DNA from: Chrysoporthe austroafricana
Lineage: Eukaryota > Ascomycota > Sordariomycetes > Diaporthales > Cryphonectriaceae
Length of the DNA stretch: 64,000 nt
Direction: 5' to 3'
NCBI GenBank assembly: GCA_001051155.2
Contig: JYIP02000004.1
Coordinates: forward strand, 3,156,383 to 3,220,382
Part shown: piece by piece, positions 32,012-42,826 of the stretch
How positions within the stretch are numbered: the first letter of the stretch is position 1
Layout of the letters: the number at the start of each line of letters is the position of its first letter
Notes under the pieces: model-generated
The model's database searches: none
What the model saw: the letters and a program-made list of their open reading frames with translations, nothing else
Told to the model about the DNA's origin: nothing
Made by a program: the position numbers and the translations under genes

Positions 32012-34706
32012 ATGGCGCGCCCGTCTGCTAGCAACAAGCCGGCCGTCATGGACACGGGCTACCTGTCGCAGCAGGTCAACACCATCATTGGCCAGCTGCA
32101 CGGGCTCTTCGACGAGATCGGCGTCCCGGGCCACGAGCGAGAGTCCAGGGAGGCAGAGGTATGTACATACATACACGCACCGCGTCCCGCCGCGGACCGA
32201 CGACATATCTCCCGCGTTCCCCGTCGTGCAAATTCTCCGACCGGCGCGCTGCAAGCCGCACGATGACGTGGTCCGCTTGGCTAACCATCCTACCCGCGCA
32301 TGCAGCTCTTCGAGGCCCTGTCCGAGGCCCTGAACAGCCATGTGCGCCAGGTCACGGCCGAGAAGAAGGAGCTCGTCGCCGAGGCCCAGAAGATCATCAC
32401 CACCGTCCGCCAGATGGAGGCGTCCATGGTCGACCCCGGCTCGCGCCGCAGCTACCGGGACGAGGACGACGGCCTCGAGGTCTCGTACCCCTTGATCAAG
32501 TGCATCCAGGGCCTGAAGGAGAAGCATGCGCAGGTCGCCAGGGCCCACAGGGAGCGGTTCGAGCAGGTCCAGAGTATGTCCCCCCGCCCCCACCCCGGCA
32601 GGCGCGCGAGGGACGCGTTACGGAGCTGACGGTACCACAGAACTCGTCCAGGCGCTCGAGTCATACTCGTCTCATCTTGAGCCCGGCTTCGTCAGGATCG
32701 AGCTCCCGCCCGTGGGGCCGGACCAGTCCATACCGCCCAACTTCGACATCTCGCCGCGGTACGTGGACAGCCTGGACCAGGAGTTCACCCGCGTCTACGA
32801 GGAGTACGAGCGCCGGATCGAGACGGTCAGGTCGCTCTGCGAGACCATCATCCAGCTGTGGGCGGAGCTCGGCACCCCGCAGGTGCAGACCGACGCGGCC
32901 ATCGTCAAGTACTACCGCGAGGCCCCCGAGCAGCTCGGCCTCCACGAGGAGGACCTCGCCCGCCTCCGCGCCAGGCGGGACAAGCTCGAGACCGAGAAGA
33001 AGAACAGGGAGAAGCGCCTGCGCGATCTCAAGGATGCGGTCGAGGCCCTCTGGGACAAGCTCGGCGTGGAGGAGCAGGACCGTAAGGCCTTCCTGAATGC
33101 TAACCGTGGCTGCGGCATCCGGCAGATCAACGAGTTCGACGACGAGCTGGCGCGGCTCAACGAGCTCAAGCGCGAGAACCTGCACCTATTCGTGGAGGAT
33201 GCGCGCTGCAAGCTCCAGGAGCTCTGGGACGCCCTGTACTTCGCCGAGGACGAGATGCTCGAGTTCACGCCTGCCTTCTCCGATGTGTACAGCGACGCCC
33301 TCCTGGAGGCCCACGAGCAGGAGATCACGAGGCTCGAGACGCTGAGGGAGCAGCGCGCCCCGACCCTGGCCCTTGTCGACAGACACCGCAGCCTGATCGC
33401 CGAACGCGAAGAGCTGGCGGCTTCGAGCCAGGACGCCTCGCGGCTGACCGGGAAGGGACAGAAGGGTGAGAAGCGCGATCCCGGCAAGCTGCTGAGGGAG
33501 GAGAAGATGAGGAAGAGGATCGCGAAGGAGCTGCCCAAGGTGACCGCGGAGCTGCGCAAGACCTTGGAGCAATGGGAGGACGAGTGGGGCCGGCCGTTCT
33601 TCGTGCATGGCGAGAGATACCTGGATACCATCGACGCCCAGGACAGACCTGCTCCCGGCCCCCGGTCACGAACTCCCGCGAACACGTCGATGCCATCCAG
33701 GCCAAACTCAGTGCCGAGGTCCGCGCCGCCGATCACGCGCTCCAACAGCGTTGTCAGCACCACCCGATCCCAGGCGCCCAGCCGCGCCGGGGCAAAGACC
33801 CCTACTTCTGCAACGTTCAACTCTCTTCCTACCAAGCGGGGCCAGCCTCCACAGATGGTGATCACCCCGAGGGGGAGCCCTACCAAGGGCAGCCCGACCA
33901 AGACGAGCCCGACCAAGATCCCGGCTCGTGCTCCGCTCTCCAACCTCAAGCACGTCAACGAAGCAAGCAGCAGGCTTGGCCAGGAGATGGAGAAGCCCGA
34001 TCCCCTGCGGCGCGGTGTCGTGCCGTTGATGCGCGCCCCACCACCCAGGATGCGAGACCTGCATTCCGTGCCAGAGATGGACATGTCGGCCAGCCTCTAC
34101 CGCCACACAGATCTGGGGTCGAGCCCCATCCGGCAGACCGAGCCTGAGGACGTCTACGACGACCGACCCAAGCAGCACAGCAGCGAGTACGAACGACCCA
34201 AGCAGCATAGCAGCGAGTACGAACGGCCTACGCACCACAGCGCCGAATACGAGCGTCCCACCTCATACCATGACTTCCGCGACTACCCCGGCAGGGGCTC
34301 GCTCCGCTACGACGATGACAGCCCGCGGCACCACCAGCGCTTCGCACAGTCGCTCGCACAGTCCCGCCGCGGCCCACCGCAGATCCGCCAGATCTCGAAC
34401 GGATCTAGTAACTCGAACGAGACGGTCATCACGGGATCGGAGAACTGGGAGACGTACGACGACGCGTCGGAGCCGGAGGAGGAGGAGGAGGACGCGGGAG
34501 AGGTGTACTTCGCCAAGATCCGCCAGCCGAAGTCCGGGCCCAGCTACGTCCCGACCGAGTCGTACTCGCACCTGAGCTCGGGCAGCCAGCAGGGCAAGAG
34601 GCTGCGCGGCATCCCGCCGGCGCAGCAGCCGCAGGTCATGGTCGACGAGGACGGCAACCGTATCTTCTCGGGCAGCGAGTGGACGGACGAGGATGCTGGC
34701 TACTAG
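32012..34706 (+). CDS. ASE1: Microtubule-bundling protein Ase1/PRC1/MAP65
   Basis: Three-exon gene for 826 residues: exons 32012-32158, 32306-32573 and 32641-34706 (introns of 147 and 67 bp, GTATGT donors). Ase1 crosslinks antiparallel microtubules in the anaphase spindle midzone. Residues about 15-480 are the long coiled-coil/spectrin-like MAP65_ASE1 domain: LSQQVNTIIGQLHGLFDEIG, LWAELGTPQVQTDAAIVKYY, WDKLGVEEQDRKAFLNANRG and LQELWDALYFAEDEML are typical of the family. The microtubule-binding block around KELPKVTAELRKTLEQWEDE and GRPFFVHGERYLD follows. The C-terminal 300 residues are disordered, with three consecutive SPTK motifs and three 10-residue repeats. Yeast Ase1 is controlled by CDK phosphorylation of its tail. 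The start MARPSASNKP is the first ATG of the exon and fits the family. Confidence 0.93.
34164..34253 (+). repeat. Three 30-bp tandem repeats inside ASE1
   Basis: Three head-to-tail 30-bp units (34164-34193, 34194-34223, 34224-34253) encode RPKQHSSEYE, RPKQHSSEYE and RPTHHSAEYE in the disordered tail of Ase1. The first two differ by one base (CAC/CAT); the third is more diverged. In-frame minisatellites of this type are likely to vary in copy number among strains. Confidence 0.85.
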
Positions 34707-36151
34707 GGGGCGAAAAGGGTCCGCCGGTCGTCCTCATGATTGACATGATGGGACTACGCGGCCGTTCCCCGTGGTGCTGTGACATGATTTCTTCGATTCT
34801 TGTATCTGACTGGCAGGTTTTGATCTTCGTACCGCTTATGAAAATGGTCCTCCGATGGGACTAGGCTCGGCCGGCCGCGCGTCCGTACCCGGACTTCCTC
34901 ACATCTGAGGCTCTCCGGTTCTTTCTATTGGCAGTTCTAGGGAGGGGTGGGGAGGGGAGGGGCGCCCGTGGCGGTACAGGGGCGCAGGATGAGATACCAT
35001 TTCCCATTGATTATACGGTGGGAAGCGATGTCGAAAGGACACGACTGGAAGGGACGCAGGAGCGACGGGGATCCTGGGTCTGCATCTTCTCGGGAGTCGG
35101 GTTACTACAAGTGCAGCGGCGTTCAAGGACTTGGCTTGTTTATTCTCTTCGTGTCTCGTGTCTTCTTTTTTTTTTTTTCTCGAGGCCTTTCTTCTCCCCG
35201 AACGCTGCAGATGGACGGACTGTTCGCGCGGTCTGACTTGTTGTTTGACGATCGCCGCCCACAGCGCTGCACAGCTAGCTGTGTGGGCCATGATCAAATG
35301 ATGATGACGACTGATTGAGTGTATGTTTTATGGCTGTCGTCCGTATTCAGAGCAAACAAAAAAGCAATACACAGAATTGGTATCCTCAAGACGGGTCTGG
35401 TGGGTGCCTGAGCATATCGAGAGCTACCTGCTCACGTGCTACCGTGCGTGAGGTGACGTTGATGTGTCTCGGTCCTGTCGTGGCTAGCGTGCTGTTTGCG
35501 GCTCCCAGCCCGCCTGGCACTGGGGCTACTCCAGGGGGGTAAAGAAGCGAGAAGCGAGAAGCCAGCGCGGCTGATCGACAGCCACACCAGGCGGCAGGGT
35601 TGCACGCAGCGGGCGCGGAGACTTTGTCGTTAGGGCTGGTCCCGGGGGGGGGCCCAGCGGCCCTATCAGGCCCTGTCAGGCCCTGTCGCTGCCCTGTGCA
35701 GGTGGGGTCAAGGTTAGGCTTAGTTAGTTAGGTCTCTCTGCGGTCTCAGGCGGTGCTCCCGCGCGTCCCTGGCGGGCGGGTTACTTACTTACATCACACC
35801 CCTCGGCCAGCCCCTTTTCCCGCGGTCGCACATCCGGAGCTTCCATATCCATATCCAGCGACACGAGGCATCCTTGGCAAGCACTCGCCGTGCTACGTTG
35901 ATTTTTACGGTTATTATTAGTATTATTATCTTTATTTTTTTTTCTTGTTTATTGTTGACTCGACCACCCTGCATCCATCCCTCCTCCTCCGCCGGCCATG
36001 ACGTGCCGGTAATCCGTCCTCCAGTGCGCCGCATCCGCGCCCCGAGCCCAATGTTCGATGTCGTTCTCATCACCACCTCTGCCCCTGGCCCTATCGACTT
36101 CCCCTCGTCCTCTTCCTCCTCTTCTTCGCCCGCAGCAGACGGTGACAGGCC
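34707..36151. other. Intergenic region and IRS4 leader
   Basis: The left part is the ASE1 3' UTR. A 13-base T run is at 35166-35178. The right part is the IRS4 promoter and leader, with an AT-rich ATTATTA/T-run stretch at about 35905-35945. A four-codon upstream ORF starts at 35998 and a longer one overlaps the IRS4 start (listed separately). Confidence 0.45.
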
Positions 36152-36155
36152 ATGA
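36051..36155 (+). CDS. Upstream ORF overlapping the IRS4 start codon
   Basis: A 34-codon frame opens at the ATG 36051 and ends at TGA 36153-36155, so its stop overlaps the IRS4 start as ATGA. The product is MFDVVLITTSAPGPIDFP followed by a serine run, with no resemblance to a functional peptide. If the transcript begins upstream of 36051, this uORF would make IRS4 translation depend on leaky scanning or reinitiation. The transcription start is unknown, so this is tentative. Confidence 0.35.
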   Translation: MFDVVLITTSAPGPIDFPSSSSSSSSPAADGDRP

Positions 36156-38473
36156 GCGCCGTCACATCCCCCCCGAGCACGAACCGCCCGCAGCACCTGC
36201 ACCCTCCCGACGCCGGCGATGAGGCCGGCGGGAGCCCGCACCACCTGTCGCCCCAGGAGGCCGCGCGGCGGGGCGCGTCCATAGCCTTTCAGAAGCAGCG
36301 GGACCAGGCGGACGGCCCCGGCGGTGGCGGCGGCGGAAGCGGCGGCGGCATACAGAGGCAGGCCACGGGCAACAGCAGCAGCGGGCGGATCAGCCGGCAG
36401 AACACGGGCGCCAGCTCCCACGGCGGCAGCGCGGCCGAGAGGGAGCGCGAGCGGGAGCGCCAGGCCCTCTTCCTCAGCCCCCCCTCGGTGGCGGCGCCGG
36501 CGGACCAGGACCAGCCCGCCGCCCACCACCAGCTCCTCCTGTCCCCGGGCGGCAGGGCGAAGGCGGCGCCGCCCGCCACGGTCCGGAAGAGCGCGAGCTT
36601 CATCGCGGCGACGCTGGCCGCTAGCCGGAGCGCCAGCCCCGCCCACCCCGCCGCGGCGGCAGCGGCGGCAGCGGACGGCGGTGTGGGTACGGCGAGGCGG
36701 TCCCCCCTGCGGGAGCCCCTAGAGGTGCAGAGGGGCACCGCCGGGCGGAGAGGTAGCTCAAGGACGGCGTCGCCGACGAAGGGCGCCGGCGACCTCACGG
36801 ACACGACCTCCCTGGCACCCGCGACGTCGCTGATTTCGATGTTCGAGAACAGGGGCGAGGCGGATGCGGGCGTCATGAGGGGCAGCCCGAAGAGGTCTGC
36901 CGAGGGCAAGCCGAGGCCACGGCCCGCGGAACCTCAGGTGAGGCTTGAGAGGGGCGGGGACGAGGCCGACGAGGCCGAGTCCGGGTCGAGGTCCAGGCCA
37001 AAGCCGAGTCCGAAGCCGAAGCCCAAGGCCAGGCCCAGAGAGCAGACGCCCCCTCCGCCGGTCGTTAGGAGGGCCGACACGGAGATAGTCTCACCCAAGC
37101 CCAGGAGACCGGGGACGAAACCTACATTAGAGGCGAAACTGGAGGCTGCTACACCCCCTGGCGATAACGGTGCGAGCAGCGATACCACGCCGAGGGCGCG
37201 GGCGAAGCCGAAGCCCAGGACGCCGCAACCTCGCGCCGCGGCGCCTAGCAGGGATGAGGGCCAGTTGGTGGTCTCTCGTGCAGACGACGATGAGAACCGG
37301 AAGGCAGCCCCAAGGCCATCAGCTAGATCAAATCGAACCCCCACCACACCCATCAAGGAACGTCCGCCCGGCCCGAGGAAGAGCGCGGATCGTCCACAGC
37401 GATCACCGCTTGGGCCGATCAAGCAGAGCACAGGAGGGCAATCCTTAGTTCCACACATCGATGGACAGGAAGAGTCCAGAACGATGTCTCTAGAGAGTAC
37501 GACGGACGCTAGACCCTCAACTGCCGACTCGAAGTCGTCGGACGACTCCTTCGTCTCCGCGTCTTCAGTGCCCACGCGCGACGAGACGGACTCACTGCTC
37601 ACCGCTGGACCTACGCTCAGCTCCACGGCGCCCAGACGTGGACCGAGTCGGCCCCGGTCGGCCCAGCTTCCCGCACCTGCTCTCCCCGTCCGTCCAAACG
37701 CCACAGGCTCTTCTCAGCTCACTCTCGACTCGCTCTCCGACGCTATACTAGCCGGCTCTCTCGCCTCAGCCAGACACACGCCGGTATCGCTAGCCAGTAG
37801 CCGCACGCCACCGCCACTCCCGCCCTCGCGGCGCCAGGGCGCCGGCAAGACCAAGGGCCCGGGCCAGCAGCAATCACTACGCCGCATGAAGCTCACCCTG
37901 CGGCAGCCCGTATCGCTGTCCGACGACGAGGAGGCCCGCCGGCCCCACCACAAGCGGGCGCTGAACAACAAGAAGCACGCGCACCACGAGGGCTCGCGCC
38001 GGCGCTGGCGCGAGGAGATCACCGAGCGCGAGAAGAAGCGGTACGAGGCCGTGTGGGCCTCCAACCGCGGCCTCTTCCTCGTGCCGCCGCCCCAGCAGGC
38101 CGGGCCGGATCCGGGGCACCCGGGGCGCCAGCAGCCGCCGCCCCCCGTCCGCACCGAGAGCTACGAGGAGCTGTCCGGGTACGTGGCCAACGTCGCGGTC
38201 CGGGACATCTGGGCGCGGAGCCGGCTGCCCGCCGCCGAGCTCGCGGAGGTCTGGGACCTGGTGTACGGCCGCGGGCGCGCCGGCGTGCACGCCGCGCTGG
38301 ACAAGCAGGAGTTCGTGGTCGGCATGTGGCTGATCGACCAGCGCCTGCGGGGCCGCAAGATCCCGCCGCGGGTGAGCGAGAGCGTGTGGGACAGCGCCAA
38401 GGGCCTGAGGGTCCTGGACCCTGGCGGCGCCGGCGCCCACGGGCACGGCGGGCACAAGGGGAAGGGGAGATGA
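36152..38473 (+). CDS. IRS4: IRS4/TAX4-type EH-domain protein
   Basis: Single-exon gene for 773 residues. The N-terminal 600 residues are low complexity: Ala, Ser, Pro, Arg and Lys-rich with a Gly run and Ser-Pro sites (disordered). About residues 600-655 hold the family block DDEEARRPHHKRALNNKKHA followed by WREEITEREKKRYEAVWASN. The C-terminal EH domain (about 665-755; YEELSGYVANVAVRDIWARS, LAEVWDLVYGRGRAGVHAAL, DKQEFVVGMWLIDQRLRGRK) contains the Trp of the NPF-binding pocket (EVWDLV), but the EF-hand loop lacks the acidic residues needed to hold calcium. In yeast Irs4/Tax4 bind the inositol phosphatase Inp51 through NPF motifs and thereby affect PtdIns(4,5)P2 levels, cell wall integrity, autophagy and rDNA silencing. 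The start was chosen as the first ATG in frame. Confidence 0.88.
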   Translation: MSAVTSPPSTNRPQHLHPPDAGDEAGGSPHHLSPQEAARRGASIAFQKQRDQADGPGGGGGGSGGGIQRQATGNSSSGRISRQNTGASSHGGSAAERERERERQALFLSPPSVAAPADQDQPAAHHQLLLSPGGRAKAAPPATVRKSASFIAATLAASRSASPAHPAAAAAAAADGGVGTARRSPLREPLEVQRGTAGRRGSSRTASPTKGAGDLTDTTSLAPATSLISMFENRGEADAGVMRGSPKRSAEGKPRPRPAEPQVRLERGGDEADEAESGSRSRPKPSPKPKPKARPREQTPPPPVVRRADTEIVSPKPRRPGTKPTLEAKLEAATPPGDNGASSDTTPRARAKPKPRTPQPRAAAPSRDEGQLVVSRADDDENRKAAPRPSARSNRTPTTPIKERPPGPRKSADRPQRSPLGPIKQSTGGQSLVPHIDGQEESRTMSLESTTDARPSTADSKSSDDSFVSASSVPTRDETDSLLTAGPTLSSTAPRRGPSRPRSAQLPAPALPVRPNATGSSQLTLDSLSDAILAGSLASARHTPVSLASSRTPPPLPPSRRQGAGKTKGPGQQQSLRRMKLTLRQPVSLSDDEEARRPHHKRALNNKKHAHHEGSRRRWREEITEREKKRYEAVWASNRGLFLVPPPQQAGPDPGHPGRQQPPPPVRTESYEELSGYVANVAVRDIWARSRLPAAELAEVWDLVYGRGRAGVHAALDKQEFVVGMWLIDQRLRGRKIPPRVSESVWDSAKGLRVLDPGGAGAHGHGGHKGKGR

Positions 38474-39214
38474 GCGAGGTCGTCGGAGGTCTCCCCCCTG
38501 GGACCTGGTGCAGGCCCTCACGGCGTAGGAAGAGATAGCTAGCCGTGCATGCGCTTATTGTGGATCGGCATTTGTATAGACTGCATCGTTTGGCAGCAGT
38601 GATACCCCCCTAAGGCAGATTTTTGAATAGAGCAAGGGCACTCTCGTGAAGCTCGCAAGGCATACCGTGCCGGTGTGTGTTGTCAGTCCTCGCCGGAGAA
38701 CACCGTGGTCTCACCGGGCGGGGCTCGGACTGCGGAAGTTCAAAGAGGTCGGAGTGAAAAGATATGTGCAGGCGGTCTCATTTTTTTTTTCCTTTGTCCG
38801 CGCCGTGACGGTCAACGTGTTCGGATACCCTGTCTCCGCAGGGGCGCCTTGCCCCAGAGGGCGCGGGGAGACGGGTTCCAGCACGATGAGCAGCCATCTT
38901 ACGACGGGAGGAAATAGTTGCGCTCCCTGGTAACCGGATCGCACTGAAGCCGGATACTCGGTCAGAGCGGAAGCGTACCGTATTATGACCTCTGACTGCC
39001 TCATGACCGTAACAGTAATCCTTGGAGACGTCGCAGCTGGGGATAATTTAAGAACCCATCACCCTAGCATGCCCGGGGCAGCAAGTTCAACAGTCGACGT
39101 GGAGGAGGATTCTCGGTATACAACAAGACATTGCGAATTGTTTACAAAATGTATACCTAAAACCCTTTCTCAGTGTCGCAAAATTTCCACGTCTACTATG
39201 GTCTGAAAGAGACT
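38474..39214. other. Convergent 3' region
   Basis: Separates the IRS4 stop from the stop of the minus-strand P450. It contains a T-run at about 38781-38790 and a TATA-poor AT-rich patch near 39115-39200. Nothing else is supportable. Confidence 0.45.
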
Positions 39215-41252
39215 CTAAGTGGCCTTCCCTATCTCCTTCAACAGCAGGTAGCAGTTCTTCGGCTTGTGCGTTAGGCTGTCGAAGGCCTCGTAGCCCCCGA
39301 GCTTCTCCGGCACCTGGAGCAGCTCAAACGTCCAGACCATCACCACGACCAGGACCCTCATCTCCAGATACGCGAGCCTCTTCCCGAAGCACCCGCGCAG
39401 GCCGCCGCCGAACTGTAGCACGGGCCCGGCGTGGACGTCGAATACCTCCTCACCGCCGCCGCCGCCGCCGCCCGCCTTGAGCCACCGCTCCGGCTTGAAG
39501 ACGCCTATGTCCCGCGGGTCCCACGGGGGGAGCGCCTTGTCCTTGGCCTCCCGCGACGACGGCGATCGCTGGTCCTCGGAGATCATCTCGTTCAGCGCGT
39601 TCGGCTGTATGTACCCCGGACCGTTGGACATGAAGTACACGTCGGTGCCTTTCGGGATCATGTAACCCAGGAGTTGCGTGTCGCGGGTCGCCTGCCGCAC
39701 GGCCGACGCGGCGGTCCCCGCGCAGCGGAAGATCTCTTCGACGACGGCGTCGAGGTAGGGGACCTGCCTTGCGGTGATGGCCTCCGCGGTGGGGACGGCG
39801 CCTGCCGCCGCGAACGAGGGGTAGGCCTCGCGGCGCAGGAGGCCGCGCAGCCGGGCCTGGACGCGCGGGTGGTCCGCGAGGAACTTGACCGCCCACATCA
39901 TGGTGGTGGCCGTGGTGTCGTGGCCGCCGATCAGGAATCCGAACAGCTCGTCCTTGGCCTCGGGGCTGTCGTACGCCGGGGCGCGGCCCTCCTTGGCCGC
40001 GGCCAGGGTCTCGCGGCGTACTAGGTGGTCCGTCGCGCAGGTGATGCCGGCAAACTCGCCGCCCGCCTCGTCCGCCGCCACCCCGCCGACGAGCCGGCGC
40101 TTGGCGTCCTCGATGCGCGCCTGGATCAGCCTTGTCTTGTACGCCCGCGCGCGGCGGTACCGCGGCGTCTGGCGGAGCAGCCAGTGGCTCTGCCGCGGGA
40201 AGGGCGAGGTCGCGGCCATGTCGAGCCCGTCGGTGATGATCAGCATCGACCGGACGTTGACGTTGTAGTCGGGCTTGGGCAGGCTGATGGCGTCGTCGTG
40301 CGCGCTGGGCACGTCGAAGCTGGGAATGGCCCTGAGGAACTCGGTCTCCTCTGGAAGGGTCCTCAGTTCGCTGCCGAACGCTACATCCCAGACTGGAAGT
40401 AGTCGGGTCAGCATGTGTCATCCGAGAGAGAAAAGAGTGTCTTTCGACGCCATGGGCCGCGCATCTACTCTTGTTTGTGTGAGAGGCCGACAACTTACTG
40501 GAGTCGAGCGCCATGTGGCTGATATCCTCGGCCACGAAGAAAGCATGGCCTGCGCCAGCCTCATTCTTGACGCGCCACAGATCCATGAGATATAGTGTGT
40601 GTTTGTGGAGACAGGGAGCAGCGACCTAGATGGATTGTAAATGCCAGAAAGAAGGATCGTTGATGTGACGATGTTCGCCAAAGACGGTGCTCACGTTGTT
40701 GAGAAACCCGCTTGCCATCGTGTCCTGGAGAATACGGCGACCCGCTCGGAACTTTTGGTTGGTGGACTGGACAATATGATGATTCGGCATCGTTCCGACA
40801 AACGCATCTGGAGTTTCTTTCGGTCAGTGCTCTGGTCTTGCGAGATATCATCTTGGGCTCCGCGGCCGGAAGAAGCGACTTCCAGAGAGGTCCATACTCT
40901 TGAAGAAATTGGAACGATCAAAGTCCTTCCCAGTCCGGCGGAGCAGGACATCTTGGGCCTCTCGTGGATCCGTAACGAAGACTGCCGGCTTGCAGAACGG
41001 CTTGAGAAAGAGCTGGTAGACCGGCGAGTTGAGCTCAGCGCTCTGTTTCGTCATCCACTCGGTGAAAGTCCCGGTCTTCTTCGTAAATTCGATCATGGGC
41101 GGCACATCTCCAAGAATCCTCGTGGTAGACTCCTTGTGATAAGGAATACCGGGCAAAGGTTTGGGAAGAGCAGCCCTGTATAGGGCGTACCCTAGCGCGA
41201 AGGAGAAGGCCAGAGCCCCGTAAGTAATGGGACTGTAGAATAGATACAACAT
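39215..41252 (-). CDS. Cytochrome P450 monooxygenase
   Basis: Four-exon gene for 590 residues: exons 41252-40898, 40807-40695, 40625-40499 and 40392-39215. The introns are 90, 69 and 106 bp, each GT...AG, and all phases agree. An N-terminal membrane anchor (about residues 4-25, LFYSPITYGALAFSFALGYA) is followed by the hinge LPKPLPGIPYHK. The I-helix oxygen-binding motif is GGHDTTATT. The K-helix ExxR is VEEIFR. The meander motif is FKPERWL. The haem-binding loop is FGGGLRGCFGKR with axial Cys at about 533. All catalytic motifs are intact, so the enzyme is probably active and ER-bound; its substrate cannot be told. An eight-glycine run, encoded by a GCC-type trinucleotide repeat near 39452-39475, sits between FKPERWL and the haem loop. 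There are no biosynthetic core enzymes nearby, so a secondary-metabolite cluster is not evident. Confidence 0.9.
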
Positions 41253-42826
41253 TATGTGGCAAATTCTCAACAGTCTCAGGAAAGATTGAGCTCATTCCCA
41301 CAGCACGGGGATTATACGAAGTATGACAACAGACATAATGAAATATAGCATGCTACGGTTGATATTCTGTAAATCCAGCCCTCACCGGCTATCCGTAGAC
41401 GGACTTGGGGAGTCTGGAGCCATACGTTTCGCTAGACCATTGCAAATACCTATCCACTGCCGACGGCGAAGATATCCTTTCGATTACTTCATCAGCGCAT
41501 ACAATTTACTAAATGAGACAACCTGATGCGGCTCAGTCTGAGTCTAGGCCGTGCGTATCATTGTTCATATCCTTTGAGCCTAGGCTGACCCACGATTTAA
41601 AATGGTATGCGGGTGAGGAACAATCGGTACTTTCGAGGCACAATAGGAAACTTTCTAGTAAGTCTGCACCTAGAAAAGCGACTTGGTTCTGAATCAGACC
41701 GTACAAGAGAAAAAAAGGCGGGTGGGATGTCAACCTCAGACATGTTGCTACAATTCAGCATGTGTATCTTATACTCCCTAAGCAACTTTTGAATGGAACA
41801 ACATCACTTCTCGAGAAATTCCTGAGATCCGGTCAGTGTGAGAGGTCGTCGTGCGGAGGCATTCGGCGCATATCTGATACTCCGAAGGGCCCAATCACAT
41901 GACTTATACTGCCTGCAAGCGATTGAATGATCGGCAGCCTTATCCAAGAATTCTTCTGTCCACGGATTGGATCTGCGGTGTACCTGGAGACGGAATAGAG
42001 AGTTTTATGTACGTCAAGCACGACGGGGTTTAGGCGTTAAATTCCGTTGTGACATTACATCACAACGACATATTAACCGTGATGGCCTTGTAGCAGCCTG
42101 GAGGCCCATGTGTCTTGGAAAGAGGGGCCTACTTCTTGCATGACCCTCAGCTTAGGTCATGAGCTAACTGATGGCTTATATATATATATGGCAGAAAGGC
42201 ACAGTTGAAGGTTAAGCTGCCGCTGTGGTAGACTTTGACCGAGCAAAGCTCATGGCTGACGGCAATCTTACGGAACCCAATGGGAGACTTTTGCAACCGC
42301 GGAGACCCCCTGTAAGCGGGCTATTCTATGGTTCTCGTTCACTGTTGGGGTGAGGCTGAGCGGCTGCGGCCAGGGTCGCCACTACGCGACCGTCAATGAG
42401 AGCCCACAAATCTCGACAGTTCTTGAAACATGGAACGGCAAAAGAGTTGAGGATGTCTGCCGATTCGTCGAAATGTTCACTCGCTAGCCATTCTGGCCGC
42501 CGTGGCACAAACACCTTGGGGATGCAGCCGCGAATATTACATGCGGCCTCTGCCACAGGACACATTAAAACTCACTGAAACCCTCTGCCTAGGAATTCCA
42601 AACACGTTGTGACTTCTATGTCACAAGTCTTGACCGTATTTCTGACCACCACAAACCATTGATATAATCTTCTCTCCCCAGTGACGGGTCAACTTGGCTC
42701 AAGAGCCACCTCTCAGGCTGGCCATTTTGTCGACTTTCATTTCTTGTAAACAAGGGGCAGGTCCTCGATTTAGATTAAGAAAAGCTTCATCAATCAACGA
42801 CAGTCGCTTCTCATTTTATAGAGACA
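41253..42826. other. AT-richer intergenic region
   Basis: About 1.6 kb between the P450 start and the small myristoyl-motif gene. It is visibly AT-richer than the left half of the window. A (TA)6T run is at 42177-42189. One weak minus-strand frame (42326-42565) is listed separately. No transposon motif was recognised. Confidence 0.4.
42326..42565 (-). CDS. Weak candidate small ORF
   Basis: A 79-codon frame with ATG at 42565. It has balanced composition (AEAACNIRGCIPKVFVPRRP, then FKNCRDLWALIDGRVV) and four Cys, which is why it is mentioned, but the start context is poor and I recognise no family. It could be a remnant of an older gene or chance. Confidence 0.18.
   Translation of the reverse strand: MCPVAEAACNIRGCIPKVFVPRRPEWLASEHFDESADILNSFAVPCFKNCRDLWALIDGRVVATLAAAAQPHPNSEREP

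Noticed and set aside
39431..40024. Plus-strand frame opposite the first P450
   Set aside because: Antisense to the conserved I-helix to haem region; no independent start or family likeness.
42177..42189. TA dinucleotide run as TATA box of the 42827 gene
   Set aside because: About 640 bp upstream of the start, too far; it is more likely a simple repeat in an AT-rich spacer.
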